Position numbers and translations under genes: made by a program. A stretch of 64,000 nt of DNA from NCBI RefSeq assembly GCF_001956295.1, contig NZ_MRTD01000006.1, forward strand, positions 62,001 through 126,000, written 5' to 3'. Positions 1-9,800 of this stretch are shown here, piece after piece (position 1 is the first letter of the stretch; every line of letters begins with the position of its first letter). The notes beneath the pieces were generated by a model. It saw only the letters and a program-made list of their open reading frames with translations, searched no databases and was not told the origin of the DNA. This DNA comes from Paenibacillus sp. FSL A5-0031 (lineage in GTDB: Bacteria > Bacillota > Bacilli > Paenibacillales > Paenibacillaceae).

Positions 1-90
1 CTTATCATAACGGAATATAGGAAATGATCGCAAGGCTTGATGAAGGTTAATCGTTAATCATATGCTTCGTGAACGACAGAGATTCTTTAG

Positions 91-387
91 TCAATTTCGC
101 CTATGCATAGCGGAAGACTGCATCGCTATTCTTGCCAATGCATAAGGGCCAAGATAAGCGCCGCTTATTAAAAAAACGATATTTTTGAGTACACGATGCA
201 CTTCCGTCATAAACACCGTATCATTCATGAGAGTCTGTGCTATGGCATCCGCTGCAGCTACAAAAAATAAAAAGATCGCCGTAACCGCAAGCCCATCCAA
301 AACTCGACTGACTGTGGCGCTCATCCGACTCAACCAGCCCATGAGAACTGCGCCAACGGCTAATGCCGCACCAATTAATATCATCAT
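91..387 (-). CDS. Small hydrophobic membrane protein, unknown function
   Basis: This 98-residue protein has three hydrophobic stretches (about residues 2-18, 31-52 and 68-87), so it is probably a small integral membrane protein. The start is supported by a GAGGTG ribosome site seven bases upstream of the ATG. I recognise no catalytic or binding motif and assign no function. It is transcribed away from the TspO-like gene that follows. No other feature is visible in bases 1-90. Confidence 0.6.
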   Translation of the reverse strand: MMILIGAALAVGAVLMGWLSRMSATVSRVLDGLAVTAIFLFFVAAADAIAQTLMNDTVFMTEVHRVLKNIVFLISGAYLGPYALARIAMQSSAMHRRN

Positions 388-540
388 TTGCCATCACCTC
401 TTGTGATAGGTTCGGTCATTTGCTGTACACTTAAACCTCACATTTTTGGATGGAATGAGTATATAGCGAATAAAAGCGACCAAGCTTGTTTACATATGAT
501 AAAGAAGTCCAATAAAAGTAACATTTTGGAGGGATGTTTT

Positions 541-1311
541 ATGAAAACTCTTATTCGCTGGTTAAATGCTGCCGGTCTCGCTGCCGTGCTTGCAGTTAAT
601 GGACTTGCACAGTGGCTTCCTATCAACGGGAAAACGACTGGAGAAATATCCGCCAAGTACCCTGTGCTTATCACTCCTGCGCCATATGCCTTCTCCATTT
701 GGTCTATTATTTATTTGCTGCTGATTGGTTTCGTCATTTATCAGTTCAAACCACGTGCTGGCAAGAGCAAAACCGTACAGAACATCGGCCCATGGTTCAT
801 CATAAGCTGCCTGTTCAACGTCGCTTGGATTCTCCTGTGGCACTATGAGAAACTAACCAGCAGCGTATTCATTATGTTCGCTCTGCTGATCTCGCTAATC
901 GTTATTTATACTGCCATTCGAAAGAATAATCAGCCTCCTGCTCCTATGGAACAATGGCTTGTACGGCTGCCTTTCAGCATTTACTTAGGTTGGATTTGCG
1001 TAGCTTCTATTGTAAATGCAGCTGTCGTTTTGTACGCCGCCGAGTGGAATGGCTTTGGTTTGTCTGATGCTGCTTGGACCATTATTTTACTCATTGCAGC
1101 CAGTTTACTTGCTGTTGTCATCGGTTTTAGGTTTGGGGACCCGGCCTTTGTTCTTGTGTTTGTTTGGTCGTTTATAGCTATTGCCGTAAAGCAGGACCAG
1201 CAGCCCGAGGTTAGTCTCTCCGCCAGCATCGCTGCTGCTATCTTAATGATTGCGGCCATTGTTATTTGGGTTCAGGCAAGGAAAGGAAAGCAGTTGCATA
1301 TTGAAAAATAG
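541..1311 (+). CDS. TspO/MBR-like tryptophan-rich membrane protein
   Basis: The protein has 256 residues from the ATG at 541, which follows a GGAGG site (529-533); an in-frame extension back to 388 has no such site. It is almost entirely hydrophobic with about seven membrane segments, has Trp-rich loops (LLWHYEK, WLVRLPFSIYLGWI), and an N-terminal pattern ITPAPYAFSIWSIIY, resembling the TspO/MBR-related 'tryptophan-rich sensory protein' family. That wider family binds porphyrins or other hydrophobic ligands, but members of this length are uncharacterised as far as I know, so only the family is asserted. It lies 40 bp upstream of the phosphatidylserine decarboxylase gene and could be cotranscribed with it. 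Confidence 0.7.
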   Translation: MKTLIRWLNAAGLAAVLAVNGLAQWLPINGKTTGEISAKYPVLITPAPYAFSIWSIIYLLLIGFVIYQFKPRAGKSKTVQNIGPWFIISCLFNVAWILLWHYEKLTSSVFIMFALLISLIVIYTAIRKNNQPPAPMEQWLVRLPFSIYLGWICVASIVNAAVVLYAAEWNGFGLSDAAWTIILLIAASLLAVVIGFRFGDPAFVLVFVWSFIAIAVKQDQQPEVSLSASIAAAILMIAAIVIWVQARKGKQLHIEK

Positions 1312-1350
1312 AACCGGATATGTCACACTGTTTGATGTGTGTGAGGACGA

Positions 1351-2175
1351 ATGCCTCCTTGCAGGAAAGGACGTGACGGTTCACGTATGATAAAATGGCT
1401 GCTTCGTTCCATGACAGAATTAAGCTCGCGCAAATGGATATCTCGCATAACCGGAAAATTCGCTCAATCGGCTGCCAGCCGTCGATTTATTTCCCGTTTT
1501 GCTGCGACATATGGCATTAAAACTGAGGAAGCTGAGAAACCTCTAGCCCAATATAAAACGTTAAACGAGTTTTTTACACGGCGATTAAAACCCGGGCTGC
1601 GTGATGTGCATGCAGATGAGGACTCGCTTGTCAGTCCAGTTGATGCTCTCATAACCGGAGCTGGTCCAATAAGCAGCGGAACGATTGTTAACGTAAAGGG
1701 GCAGGACTACACGATTGAGGAGCTTCTTAATCGGTCTCCGCGAACTTCCAATTATATGAACGGCTATTATTTCGTTCTTTATTTGAGCCCAACCGATTAC
1801 CATCGTATACATACGCCAGTCAGCGGTCGTGTTGTAGAGCGTGAGCATATTGAAGGCAAAGTTTATCCGGTTAATGACTTTGGTCTTCGCCATATGCGCA
1901 GAGTGCTTAGCCGCAACGAGCGGCTGATTACCTATATGCAGCATCATGCAGGAGAAACGGCCGTTGTCAAAGTTGGCGCAATGAACGTAAGCAGTATTCA
2001 GTACGTACAGCCCCTAAAGGAAGAAATGTTCAAGGGTGAAGAGCTCGCCTACTTTGAATTCGGTTCTACTGTAGTGCTGCTGCTTGAAGATGGAACCTTT
2101 ACTCCGCGTGACAACGACATGCTTGGATCGAAGGTGCGTATGGGTGAGAAGCTCGGATCGCTTCACGAAAACTAA
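1351..2175 (+). CDS. psd: Phosphatidylserine decarboxylase proenzyme
   Basis: Pyruvoyl-dependent enzyme that converts phosphatidylserine to phosphatidylethanolamine at the membrane. The diagnostic self-cleavage motif FGST is near the C-terminus (Ser at residue 239 of the 274-residue reading), giving a long beta chain and a short 36-residue alpha chain carrying the pyruvoyl group. Other family signatures are SPVDAL, the YFVLYLSPTDYHRIHTP block and VGAMNV. The start is uncertain: ATG 1351 follows a GAGG at short spacing, whereas homologues align best from the ATG at 1387 (MIKWLLRSM), which has no well-spaced ribosome site. A strong terminator follows at 2198-2244. Confidence 0.92.
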   Translation: MPPCRKGRDGSRMIKWLLRSMTELSSRKWISRITGKFAQSAASRRFISRFAATYGIKTEEAEKPLAQYKTLNEFFTRRLKPGLRDVHADEDSLVSPVDALITGAGPISSGTIVNVKGQDYTIEELLNRSPRTSNYMNGYYFVLYLSPTDYHRIHTPVSGRVVEREHIEGKVYPVNDFGLRHMRRVLSRNERLITYMQHHAGETAVVKVGAMNVSSIQYVQPLKEEMFKGEELAYFEFGSTVVLLLEDGTFTPRDNDMLGSKVRMGEKLGSLHEN

Positions 2176-2197
2176 CTGAAGCAGACTTAGCTCAAAA

Positions 2198-2244
2198 CGA
2201 AAAACCCCGAATTTCTCAGCGATGAGTGAATTCGGGGTTTTTCG
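2198..2244. terminator. Bidirectional intrinsic terminator between psd and the AraC gene
   Basis: Long inverted repeat with arms CGAAAAACCCCGAATT and AATTCGGGGTTTTTCG around a short loop. A-rich and T-rich flanks on both sides let it end the psd transcript (+) and the convergent AraC-family transcript (-). Confidence 0.9.
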
Positions 2245-2253
2245 TTTGTTAGC

Positions 2254-3039
2254 CTATCTGATCTCCGAGGGGCTTCGCCCCGTATACTGCTTAAATTGCC
2301 TGCTGAAAAAAAAGATATCCCGATAGCCCAGCGCATCCGCTACCTCGGTCACATTCATCCCGGCGTGCATGAGCAAATGCTGCGCCCGTTCAATTCTTGT
2401 GCGAATCATGTAGGTTTGCACCGACATGCCGATCAGCTCTTTGAATTTCATTGAAAAATATCGGGGCGACAGCTGCGCCCGCATCGCTAGATCCTCTACA
2501 CGGTGCGCAATGCTTGGATTTTGCCGAACAAAGTTTGCCACCTCATGAATGGCCTCCGTCAATTGATTGCTTGCCTTCTTCTCAACTGGCAGCTGCTTGT
2601 CCTCTCTAAGCAAATGAATCATCAGCTGTTTAAGAACAAGCTGCGCCTCCTCTTCCGCTGCATACGTTTTTACAAGAAACAGCCTTACATAGCGTGAGAG
2701 CATATATTCAAAGTCGACCGTGTCATTCAATTGCCTATACCGACTCGGCACAGCATCTATCGTTTCATTAATGGCAAAGTGAATATAGGATAATACGAGC
2801 GGACGCTGCGGGTTATGAGTGGAGCTTGTGTAGTCGCCTGGACGAAACAAGAAGCAGCTTCCCGGACCAACCTCATAGTGAGTACCGTTGACTTCGACTT
2901 CCCCTTCTCCGCTCCAAACATAAAATAAATCAAAATTGGCCATCGGCTTCTCGCGTCTAGCCCATCTCCAACCCGGCTCGCATACGATTTTGGCAAACGC
3001 AGGTAACAGGATGAACGAATTAGGCGAAATGTGCAGCAT
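2254..3039 (-). CDS. AraC family transcriptional regulator (cupin sensor + HTH)
   Basis: 261 residues. The N-terminal half (about 20-120) is a cupin-like ligand pocket (LFYVWSGEGEVEVNG, FLFRPGDY). The C-terminal 100 residues are the paired helix-turn-helix DNA-binding domain of the AraC/XylS family, with the signature VADALGYRDIFFFSRQFKQYTGRSPSEIR at the end. Such one-component regulators usually respond to sugars. Start supported by GGAGG just upstream of ATG 3039. It is divergent from the aminotransferase gene (start 3246); whether it controls that gene is unknown. Confidence 0.9.
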   Translation of the reverse strand: MLHISPNSFILLPAFAKIVCEPGWRWARREKPMANFDLFYVWSGEGEVEVNGTHYEVGPGSCFLFRPGDYTSSTHNPQRPLVLSYIHFAINETIDAVPSRYRQLNDTVDFEYMLSRYVRLFLVKTYAAEEEAQLVLKQLMIHLLREDKQLPVEKKASNQLTEAIHEVANFVRQNPSIAHRVEDLAMRAQLSPRYFSMKFKELIGMSVQTYMIRTRIERAQHLLMHAGMNVTEVADALGYRDIFFFSRQFKQYTGRSPSEIR

Positions 3040-3156
3040 AAGGAAACCTCCTGTACAAATCTATGCCGTCATCATACAACAGGGAGAAACTATTGCGCAA
3101 GCCACATGAAGTTACGAAAAAATTTGCTTTGTGAATGGTTTCCATCTCAAAAAAAA

Positions 3157-3165
3157 TGTTATAAT
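3157..3165 (+). promoter_or_regulatory. Extended -10 promoter of the aminotransferase gene
   Basis: TGTTATAAT, a consensus -10 hexamer with the TGn extension, 81 bp upstream of the aminotransferase ATG. No good -35 hexamer is present at 17 bp, as is usual for extended -10 promoters. Confidence 0.5.
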
Positions 3166-3245
3166 AGCACCCGACAAGAATAAACGGCTAACGCCTAATT
3201 ATACTAAATTCAAATGAATGATTTCGGAAGGATGGAATAAAGTCC

Positions 3246-4550
3246 ATGAACCCACTTGCTCAGCAATTAAACGAGACGTTACAAGCAGAAAGCCCTAACG
3301 TTTATGCGATGTTGTCAGACTTAGGCAAAGCGATTTATTTCCCGAAGGAGGGCATTCTCAGTCAGTCCGCCGAAGCGAAAACGAAAGCAACTAAATTTAA
3401 TGCTACTATTGGAATTGCAACAGAAGGCGGACAACCGATGCACCTTAAGGTCATCCAAGATACCCTCTCTGCTTACAATCCGAAAGATATATATGAATAT
3501 GCGCCTCCTGCAGGAAAGCCTGAGCTTCGTGCTGCTTGGCGTACAAAAATGATCAAAGACAACCCTTCCCTTGAATCAAAGGGCTTTGGTACGCCAGTCG
3601 TTACAAATGCATTGACCCACGGTCTTAGCATCGTAGCTGACCTATTCGCTAATGCGGGTGACGCTGTAATCATCCCTAATAAAAACTGGGAAAACTACGA
3701 ATTGACATTCGGTATCCGCCGCGGTGCTGAAATTGTAGAATACCCGCTGTATAACGACCAAACTCGCTTCAACAGCGCTGGCCTTCGCGAAGCCTTGCTG
3801 GCTCAGAAGGACAAAGGGAAAGCCATCGTTGTGCTGAACTTTCCGAACAACCCTACTGGCTACACGCCTGGTCCACAGGAAGGCGATGAAATCATCGCTG
3901 CCATTCACGACGCAGCGGAAGCTGGCATTAATGTCGTTGTTGTAACAGACGATGCTTATTTTGGTTTATTTTTCGAAGATTCCATGCAAGAATCACTGTT
4001 CTCCAAGCTTGCTGATCTGCATCCGCGCGTGCTTGCCGTTAAAGTTGACGGTGCGACCAAAGAAGAGTACGTATGGGGCTTCCGCGTAGGCTTCATTACG
4101 TATGGTTCAACTTCTGCGGCTACTCTGAATGCGTTGGAGCAAAAAACAATAGGTATCATTCGTGCCACGATTTCCAGCGGCCCGCATCCATCACAAACAT
4201 TCGTATTGCGCGCTTTGACTTCACCTGAGTTCGAAGCTCAAAAAGCGGAAAAATACGATATTATGAAACGCCGCGCCAATCGCGTGAAATCGTTGCTCGA
4301 CAGCGGCCGTTATGGCGATGTATGGGGCTATTACCCATTCAACTCCGGCTACTTTATGTGTCTAACACTAAGCGGCGTTACAGCTGAGTCCGTACGTGCA
4401 CATCTGTTGAACCAATACGGAATCGGAACGATTGCTCTAGGTGAAACAGATCTTCGCGTTGCTTTCTCTTGCATCGAGGAAGAAAATCTTGAAGAGCTGT
4501 TCGATACGATTTTCAAAGCGGTTAACGATTTGATTGCTCAAAAAGTATAA
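3246..4550 (+). CDS. Class I/II PLP-dependent aminotransferase
   Basis: 434-residue fold-type I aminotransferase. Visible landmarks are the NNPTG loop (201-205), the DDAYFG cofactor-contact segment (235-240), the likely Schiff-base lysine K272 in VDGATKEEYVWGFRVG, and an Arg-containing C-terminal substrate-binding part (TDLRVAFS). Such enzymes move an amino group between an amino acid and a 2-oxo acid. The substrate cannot be told from the sequence; aromatic or aspartate-type specificity is possible. The ATG at 3246 follows GGAAGG. It is monocistronic: own promoter and terminator (4583-4638). Confidence 0.88.
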   Translation: MNPLAQQLNETLQAESPNVYAMLSDLGKAIYFPKEGILSQSAEAKTKATKFNATIGIATEGGQPMHLKVIQDTLSAYNPKDIYEYAPPAGKPELRAAWRTKMIKDNPSLESKGFGTPVVTNALTHGLSIVADLFANAGDAVIIPNKNWENYELTFGIRRGAEIVEYPLYNDQTRFNSAGLREALLAQKDKGKAIVVLNFPNNPTGYTPGPQEGDEIIAAIHDAAEAGINVVVVTDDAYFGLFFEDSMQESLFSKLADLHPRVLAVKVDGATKEEYVWGFRVGFITYGSTSAATLNALEQKTIGIIRATISSGPHPSQTFVLRALTSPEFEAQKAEKYDIMKRRANRVKSLLDSGRYGDVWGYYPFNSGYFMCLTLSGVTAESVRAHLLNQYGIGTIALGETDLRVAFSCIEEENLEELFDTIFKAVNDLIAQKV

Positions 4551-4582
4551 TAAACACTCGCACTTCATTCGCGAATAATTGC

Positions 4583-4638
4583 AAAGAACCCCTGAGTCAG
4601 CATTTCTTTACGAATGCTTCTCTCAGGGGTTCTTTTTT
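4583..4638. terminator. Intrinsic terminator after the aminotransferase gene (bidirectional)
   Basis: Stem AAAGAACCCCTGAG / CTCAGGGGTTCTTT, with an inner AGCATT/AATGCT extension, followed by a T run. The A run on the left lets it also serve the convergent ecsAB transcript. Confidence 0.9.
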
Positions 4639-4656
4639 GTATTCCGTCTGCCCTTC

Positions 4657-5907
4657 TTAGTCTTCATCTTCATCTTTCGCAAGCTTCTTGCGCAGACGCG
4701 CTGGACGAATGCCGATATACATGACGGCAAGAACAATAGCTATGAGCGAAGGGACGTACACGCCGCCCGCCAAAGCCAGCGGCAAAGCAACAAACAGCCA
4801 AAGCAGCAGCGTGCACAGCACCATCGCCAAACGATCGATTTTCAAATATTGCTCGATTCGCTGCTTTTCCGGCAACGGGTACACATGCTTCCAAACCGAA
4901 TATCGATGGATATGACGCAAGCCGCCTAATTGAACAGCAATGAGTCCCATAAAAATAAAAAATACGAGAACACTGCCATAGCCAGATAGCGATACGGCTT
5001 CAGCAAACCAATAGGTGATGAGGCAGCCGAGAACAAGCAGCCTTAGTATAATTCCGCCCATCTCGGTTCTAAGCATAGATGCCGTATAGAGATAAACGAA
5101 TGTATTGCGATTCGAATACGGTATCGTACGCAGAATCCAGCTTAAATAAGATCTTCTTGCAATACTCGATGGGAGTGTAGGTACATCGATAAACAATCCA
5201 AAAAAAACATAATACCGTTTACGTGTCCTTGCTTCCTCATCAATCAGCCTCTCCCAAGGAAAAGGATGTTTTGTTGGAAGACGATAAAGCAGCATAGACA
5301 GTATACCGATGAGCAGCGTAAACCCCGCTGCTTGCCAAGCGGTACAAGTAAGCCAAGCAACCAGCGTCAATGCTGTCATTGCCCAGCGCAGCACACGCAT
5401 GAGACGTCGCATGCCCGCCCAAGTCATTCGGCGCTCTTTCCATGCTCCCCATACATTGCCCGCCTTCAGAGCGGCAGCCACGACTGCAAGAAGCAATGCG
5501 CCGTTAATGGCTGGGCCTTGGTTATAGATCGGCAAATAAAGAAGAAACACAATAGCAGCTAGTATCGAACAAGCAATTGAAGTATGACGGAACGATAAGC
5601 GCAAATAACCGGCCATCTCTGCCTCACGCGGCATCATAAAGACGACGTCTCCGGCTGCAAGCCACGTACGAAGCGGACTCCAACACAACACCAACGTTAA
5701 TGCAATCACACCAACAGTCGCAAAGGGAAAGCTCGCTGGCATATGTCGAATTAAATTTATGTATCCAATCGTGGAGGAGATCAAGATTAAAGACATAAAA
5801 GCTGGGAAGCCGCTTTGCCCCATATACCGAAAATAAGGCAAGGTTTCCCCGCGGAATGCCTTTGCTCTTTGCTGCCACATCAGCTCCAGCTTACTTATAT
5901 TGCTCAT
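4657..5907 (-). CDS. ecsB: EcsB-like ABC transporter permease
   Basis: 416-residue polytopic membrane protein with roughly eight to ten hydrophobic helices and a basic C-terminus. It lies directly downstream of the EcsA-like ATPase; the ATG at 5907 overlaps the ecsA stop (TGATG), the usual sign of translational coupling. Length and context match EcsB of Bacillus, the membrane partner of EcsA. In Bacillus the Ecs transporter influences protein secretion, regulated proteolysis and biofilm formation; its substrate is not settled. The name rests mainly on the EcsA partner and overall architecture. Confidence 0.82.
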   Translation of the reverse strand: MSNISKLELMWQQRAKAFRGETLPYFRYMGQSGFPAFMSLILISSTIGYINLIRHMPASFPFATVGVIALTLVLCWSPLRTWLAAGDVVFMMPREAEMAGYLRLSFRHTSIACSILAAIVFLLYLPIYNQGPAINGALLLAVVAAALKAGNVWGAWKERRMTWAGMRRLMRVLRWAMTALTLVAWLTCTAWQAAGFTLLIGILSMLLYRLPTKHPFPWERLIDEEARTRKRYYVFFGLFIDVPTLPSSIARRSYLSWILRTIPYSNRNTFVYLYTASMLRTEMGGIILRLLVLGCLITYWFAEAVSLSGYGSVLVFFIFMGLIAVQLGGLRHIHRYSVWKHVYPLPEKQRIEQYLKIDRLAMVLCTLLLWLFVALPLALAGGVYVPSLIAIVLAVMYIGIRPARLRKKLAKDEDED

Positions 5908-6656
5908 CAAACATTGCCCCCAGTAACGAGCTTATAGAAGGCATCCTCCAGAGAACCGCTGCGCATGTCCATGCCTGCTGCTTGTCTAATATCATCGAGC
6001 GTGCCGATCGCAACGATTTTACCGTGGTGCATGACGATAAAACGATCGCAATACGCTTCCACAGTTGAGAGGATATGCGAGCTCATAAGGATGGCTGCTC
6101 CCTTTTGTTTTACTTCAACCAGCCGCTCCAGCAAGGAACGAATGCCAAGCGGGTCAAGCCCTAGAAAAGGCTCATCGATGATGTACAGCGGCGGCTCAGC
6201 GAGCAGCGCGTTCATAATCATGACCTTTTGTTTCATGCCTTTGGATAAGTGGGCTGCAAAGGCTTTACGCTTTGGCGTCATTTGGAACTGCTTCAGCAGC
6301 TCGTCCTCACGATCACTATACTGCTTGTCCTTTACGCTATAGGCCATCCCCGTTAAGCGCAAATGCTCTTCAACGGTCAGCTCATCAAATAGAACCGGCG
6401 TCTCCGGCACATAAGCAAATGCGCTTCTGTACCGCTCGGTTTCTTCCTCCAGCGTAACGCCATCAACCTTTACTTCCCCCGCCTGCGGCTTCATTAAACC
6501 TAAAATATGCTTAATGGTCGTGCTTTTTCCAGCGCCATTCAGACCGATTAATCCTACCATCTCGCCCGCTTTTACCTCAAAGGAGATATCATGCAGTACT
6601 GGTCTTCGTGGGCTGTAACCGCCGATTAGACCACTCACCTGTAAAATAGAATCCAT
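5907..6656 (-). CDS. ecsA: EcsA-like ABC transporter ATP-binding protein
   Basis: 249-residue ATPase with Walker A GLNGAGKST (38-46), ABC signature LSKGMKQK (137-144) and Walker B LYIIDEPFLGLD (157-168). Several stretches (VGLIGLNGAGKSTTI, YVPETPVLF, KGMKQKVMIM, YIIDEPFLGLDPL) match Bacillus EcsA closely. It drives the EcsB permease encoded immediately downstream. Start ATG 6656 preceded by GAAGGTGATAGG. Confidence 0.92.
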   Translation of the reverse strand: MDSILQVSGLIGGYSPRRPVLHDISFEVKAGEMVGLIGLNGAGKSTTIKHILGLMKPQAGEVKVDGVTLEEETERYRSAFAYVPETPVLFDELTVEEHLRLTGMAYSVKDKQYSDREDELLKQFQMTPKRKAFAAHLSKGMKQKVMIMNALLAEPPLYIIDEPFLGLDPLGIRSLLERLVEVKQKGAAILMSSHILSTVEAYCDRFIVMHHGKIVAIGTLDDIRQAAGMDMRSGSLEDAFYKLVTGGNV

Positions 6657-6773
6657 CCTATCACCTTCAACTATGTAAATTAGTTTATCTAGTAAACAGC
6701 ATACCGAATTATCGGACTAATATCAAAGAAAGCAATGATTTGTGTACAAAAGCAAGAAGCATGCACAAAAACG

Positions 6774-6806
6774 AAAAAATGGGCAGCCATTGGCCACCCA
6801 TTTTTT
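6774..6806 (-). terminator. Intrinsic terminator of the large SLH protein gene
   Basis: Read on the minus strand: AAATGGGTGGCCAATGGCTGCCCATTTTTT, a GC-rich stem closed around CAAT and followed by a T run, 23 bp past the stop codon of the SLH protein gene. Confidence 0.85.
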
Positions 6807-6828
6807 AAACACTAGCGTTCTTATCGTA

Positions 6829-9800
6829 TTACTTTGAAAGCAGATTATAAAGCACTTGTGCCACTTGAGCTCTCGTAGAAACATCTTTAGGGCTCAGCTT
6901 TGAATTGTTCCCCGTAATGATGCCGCCCTCAACTAGCACCTTGAAAGCGTCGCTTGCATAGCTCGCAATTTGAGCGGAATCACTGAAGCTGGACACCGCA
7001 ACATTTGTCTCTGCTTTAGGCAATTCACCAAACACTTCAAGTGCACGATACAAAAGCGTAAATAGATCTTGACGTGTAATTTTGCTATTAGGGTCAAACG
7101 TATTGCCTTCTACACCTTTCGTAATACCCAGGCGCTTAGCAGCTCCCAAGTAATTCGTATAGTAGGTATTCCCTGCATCATCAAAATTAGCTGTCTCTTT
7201 CTCATTAGGCTCGATGCCGTATGCTTTCAATAACAAGACGATGAATTGACCTCTCGTCACTGTCGCATTCGGGCTGTAATGGTCCTCGTCTGTACCTGTT
7301 GTAATGCTTCTTGCCGCAAGGAATAAAACGGCATCCTTATACCAAGCTGCATCCGATACATCTTTAAAGCTTACTTTATTGTATCCTACAATGTACTGGG
7401 AGAAATGTGTCGTAACAAAGTTTACCGTTCCTGTACCCGCGTTGTATTTCCCGCGGATCGTTTCCAAGCTGCCGGCATCCGTTACATAGTAGACCACTAC
7501 AGCATTTGGATCTTCTCCGGCTTTTAAAGAATAAGGCACACTAACTTGCACATTGCTGCCGCCAAAGCTTGTAAGCTGGGTAGTTCCTGCGAATACGGAG
7601 AAATCATAAACCGGTCTGTCACCCAAAGCTTCCTTGCCCTCGTCAGTCAGCTCTACTTTCGTAATAATAATGCTGATGTCACCCGCTTCAGCCGAATTGC
7701 TGATGCTTTCAATTGCTTTTGCGTCAAAAACGACAGTGCCAACGCCAAGATTGGCCTTCACACCCGCATTTGTGCTTGAAGCTACTTCATTAAACGACTT
7801 TCTAGGAATACTCAGCTCTACAGATTTAGTTTGAGCTGTAGCTTCAACCTTAAGCTCAACGACAGAGGTTTTGCCTGCTGCTTCCGCTTTCTTAGCAAGC
7901 TCAACTAGGCTTGTAATAGAAGCTGCGGTTGCTTTCGCTACGGTTGCTCCTGTCGCAGCATCAGTTGTTGCTGTTATCGTTGCTGTTGGTGCTGTACCAT
8001 CATCGTCTCCACCTGCTGGAGGTGTAGGTGTAGGCGTTGGATTTGGGCCATTGTTTCCACCAGCTGGAGGGGATACATAATTAGGTACAATGACATCTAG
8101 CACTGCTCCGGCATTATAGCCTTCCTTAGCCGCAAACCTCACGTTGTAAGTTCCAGATGATAAACCAGTAATAGATGGCGCTGTTGCCGCTTGATAGGAC
8201 TCAGCTCCTGACAGCTTGTATTCAAGTGCTGTCGTTGTTCCTGTAATTTGTCCATCATCATTAGCTGAAGAGGTTGGAGCTACACCCGACAAGCCTGATG
8301 GTTCCGGCTGCTCTTGTAGCGCAAACGCTTTGATAACGATATCAATTGCTGGGCTTGCACTGAATCCAGGTTTAGCTGCAAATCTGATATTATAAGTGCC
8401 TGCTGCGAGACCAGTGATCGCTGGTTCTGTTGCCGCTTGGTAAGCATCCGTTCCATCTAATCTGTATTCTAGAGCTGCAGTCGTTCCTGTAATTTGTCCA
8501 TCGTTATTAGCAATCGTTGTCGGTGATACGCCTGTTAAGCCAGTCGGCGCTTCTTGCGCTTCCTCGCCGTAAGCCGGAATTACAACCTCTACTTTAGGGC
8601 TTGGGCGATATCCTTCTTTGGCCGCGTAACGAACATCATAAGTACCGTAAACAAGATCTGTAACAGACGGTTCTGTTGCACGAATATAATCGGATAACGA
8701 ATTAGACAGCTTGTATTCAAGCGCTGTTGTCGTTCCTGTAATTTTACCGTCATTGTTAGCTGATGTCGTTGGTGCAACGCCTGCCAGCCCTGTTGGTGCA
8801 GCTTGATCTTGAATAAAGGATGGCACCACTACGTTTACAGCATCGCCCGCTTTGTACGAAACAGCTGCAGGAATTCCTGCTGTATGAGGACCATTGTATC
8901 CAAGCTTGGATGCATATCTAACATTGTAAGTACCTGGCACTAAGTTAGTTATTGCATCACCAGTTACAGCCTTGTAATCCGTTTCACTTTCAAGCTTGTA
9001 TTCAAGCGCTTTACCTTTCGTTCCTGTTATTTGACCATCATTTTCATCGGATGAGGTTGGTTTAACCGCTGTCAGCCCTGTTGGTGTAGCCTCAACTCTT
9101 GCAAATAAGCTTTTCAAAGCATTCGTATAGTTATTGTAATTCACACCAGTAAGCCCGCTGCTTACATAATCAGGTTGAATATTGGTCCAAGAATACATTA
9201 ATTCAATATGCCCAAGAATTGGAGCTCTGTTGCCATCAGCATCCTTGTTGTCTTTGTTATATTGAAAGAGGTAAGGAACCTGAGCTTTGCTTGCGATTAC
9301 TTCTACACCGTTCTCATTCGTATACTTTACATTGTTGCTTGCTTTTACATATTGTGTTTTGATATCAGGCAAATATTTGTTAATCAAATCTACATACAGA
9401 TTGGCATTTGGATGATTCGTATCTCTCGTTTGAAAGAATATGCCGTTATGCGGGTCAGCGTTCGGGTCTTTATTAAGATCCAGGATCGAAATTCCCGAAT
9501 CCAGCTTGGTGTCCCAGAAATAAACTTTATCAATGTTATTTTTTTTCGCATATTCGTTAATAAACTTAATGGCTGCTTGTGTATTCGGGCACCAAGAGCC
9601 GCCAAACAAGATCGTATAATTCCCTTCGCTCTCGAGAATCTTCGTCAATTGGTGATAGGTTACATGCTCAAATACGAGCTCGCCGTCCGATTCGTCAAAA
9701 ATAACCGTTTCTTTTTTGTTAATGATTGATCCATTTCTATTGAAAGCTGCTTTGATAGAATTCGAACGATTAATCGTATCAAATGAAGTGGTTCCTTCAA

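Noticed and set aside
8083..9095. Possible CRISPR or satellite array
   Set aside because: Units are 220-290 bp, in frame and encode repeated protein modules; no short identical repeats with unique spacers.
9208..9729. 173-codon plus-strand open frame
   Set aside because: It lies wholly inside the SLH gene on the other strand, has no ribosome site and shows no family features; it is a shadow frame.
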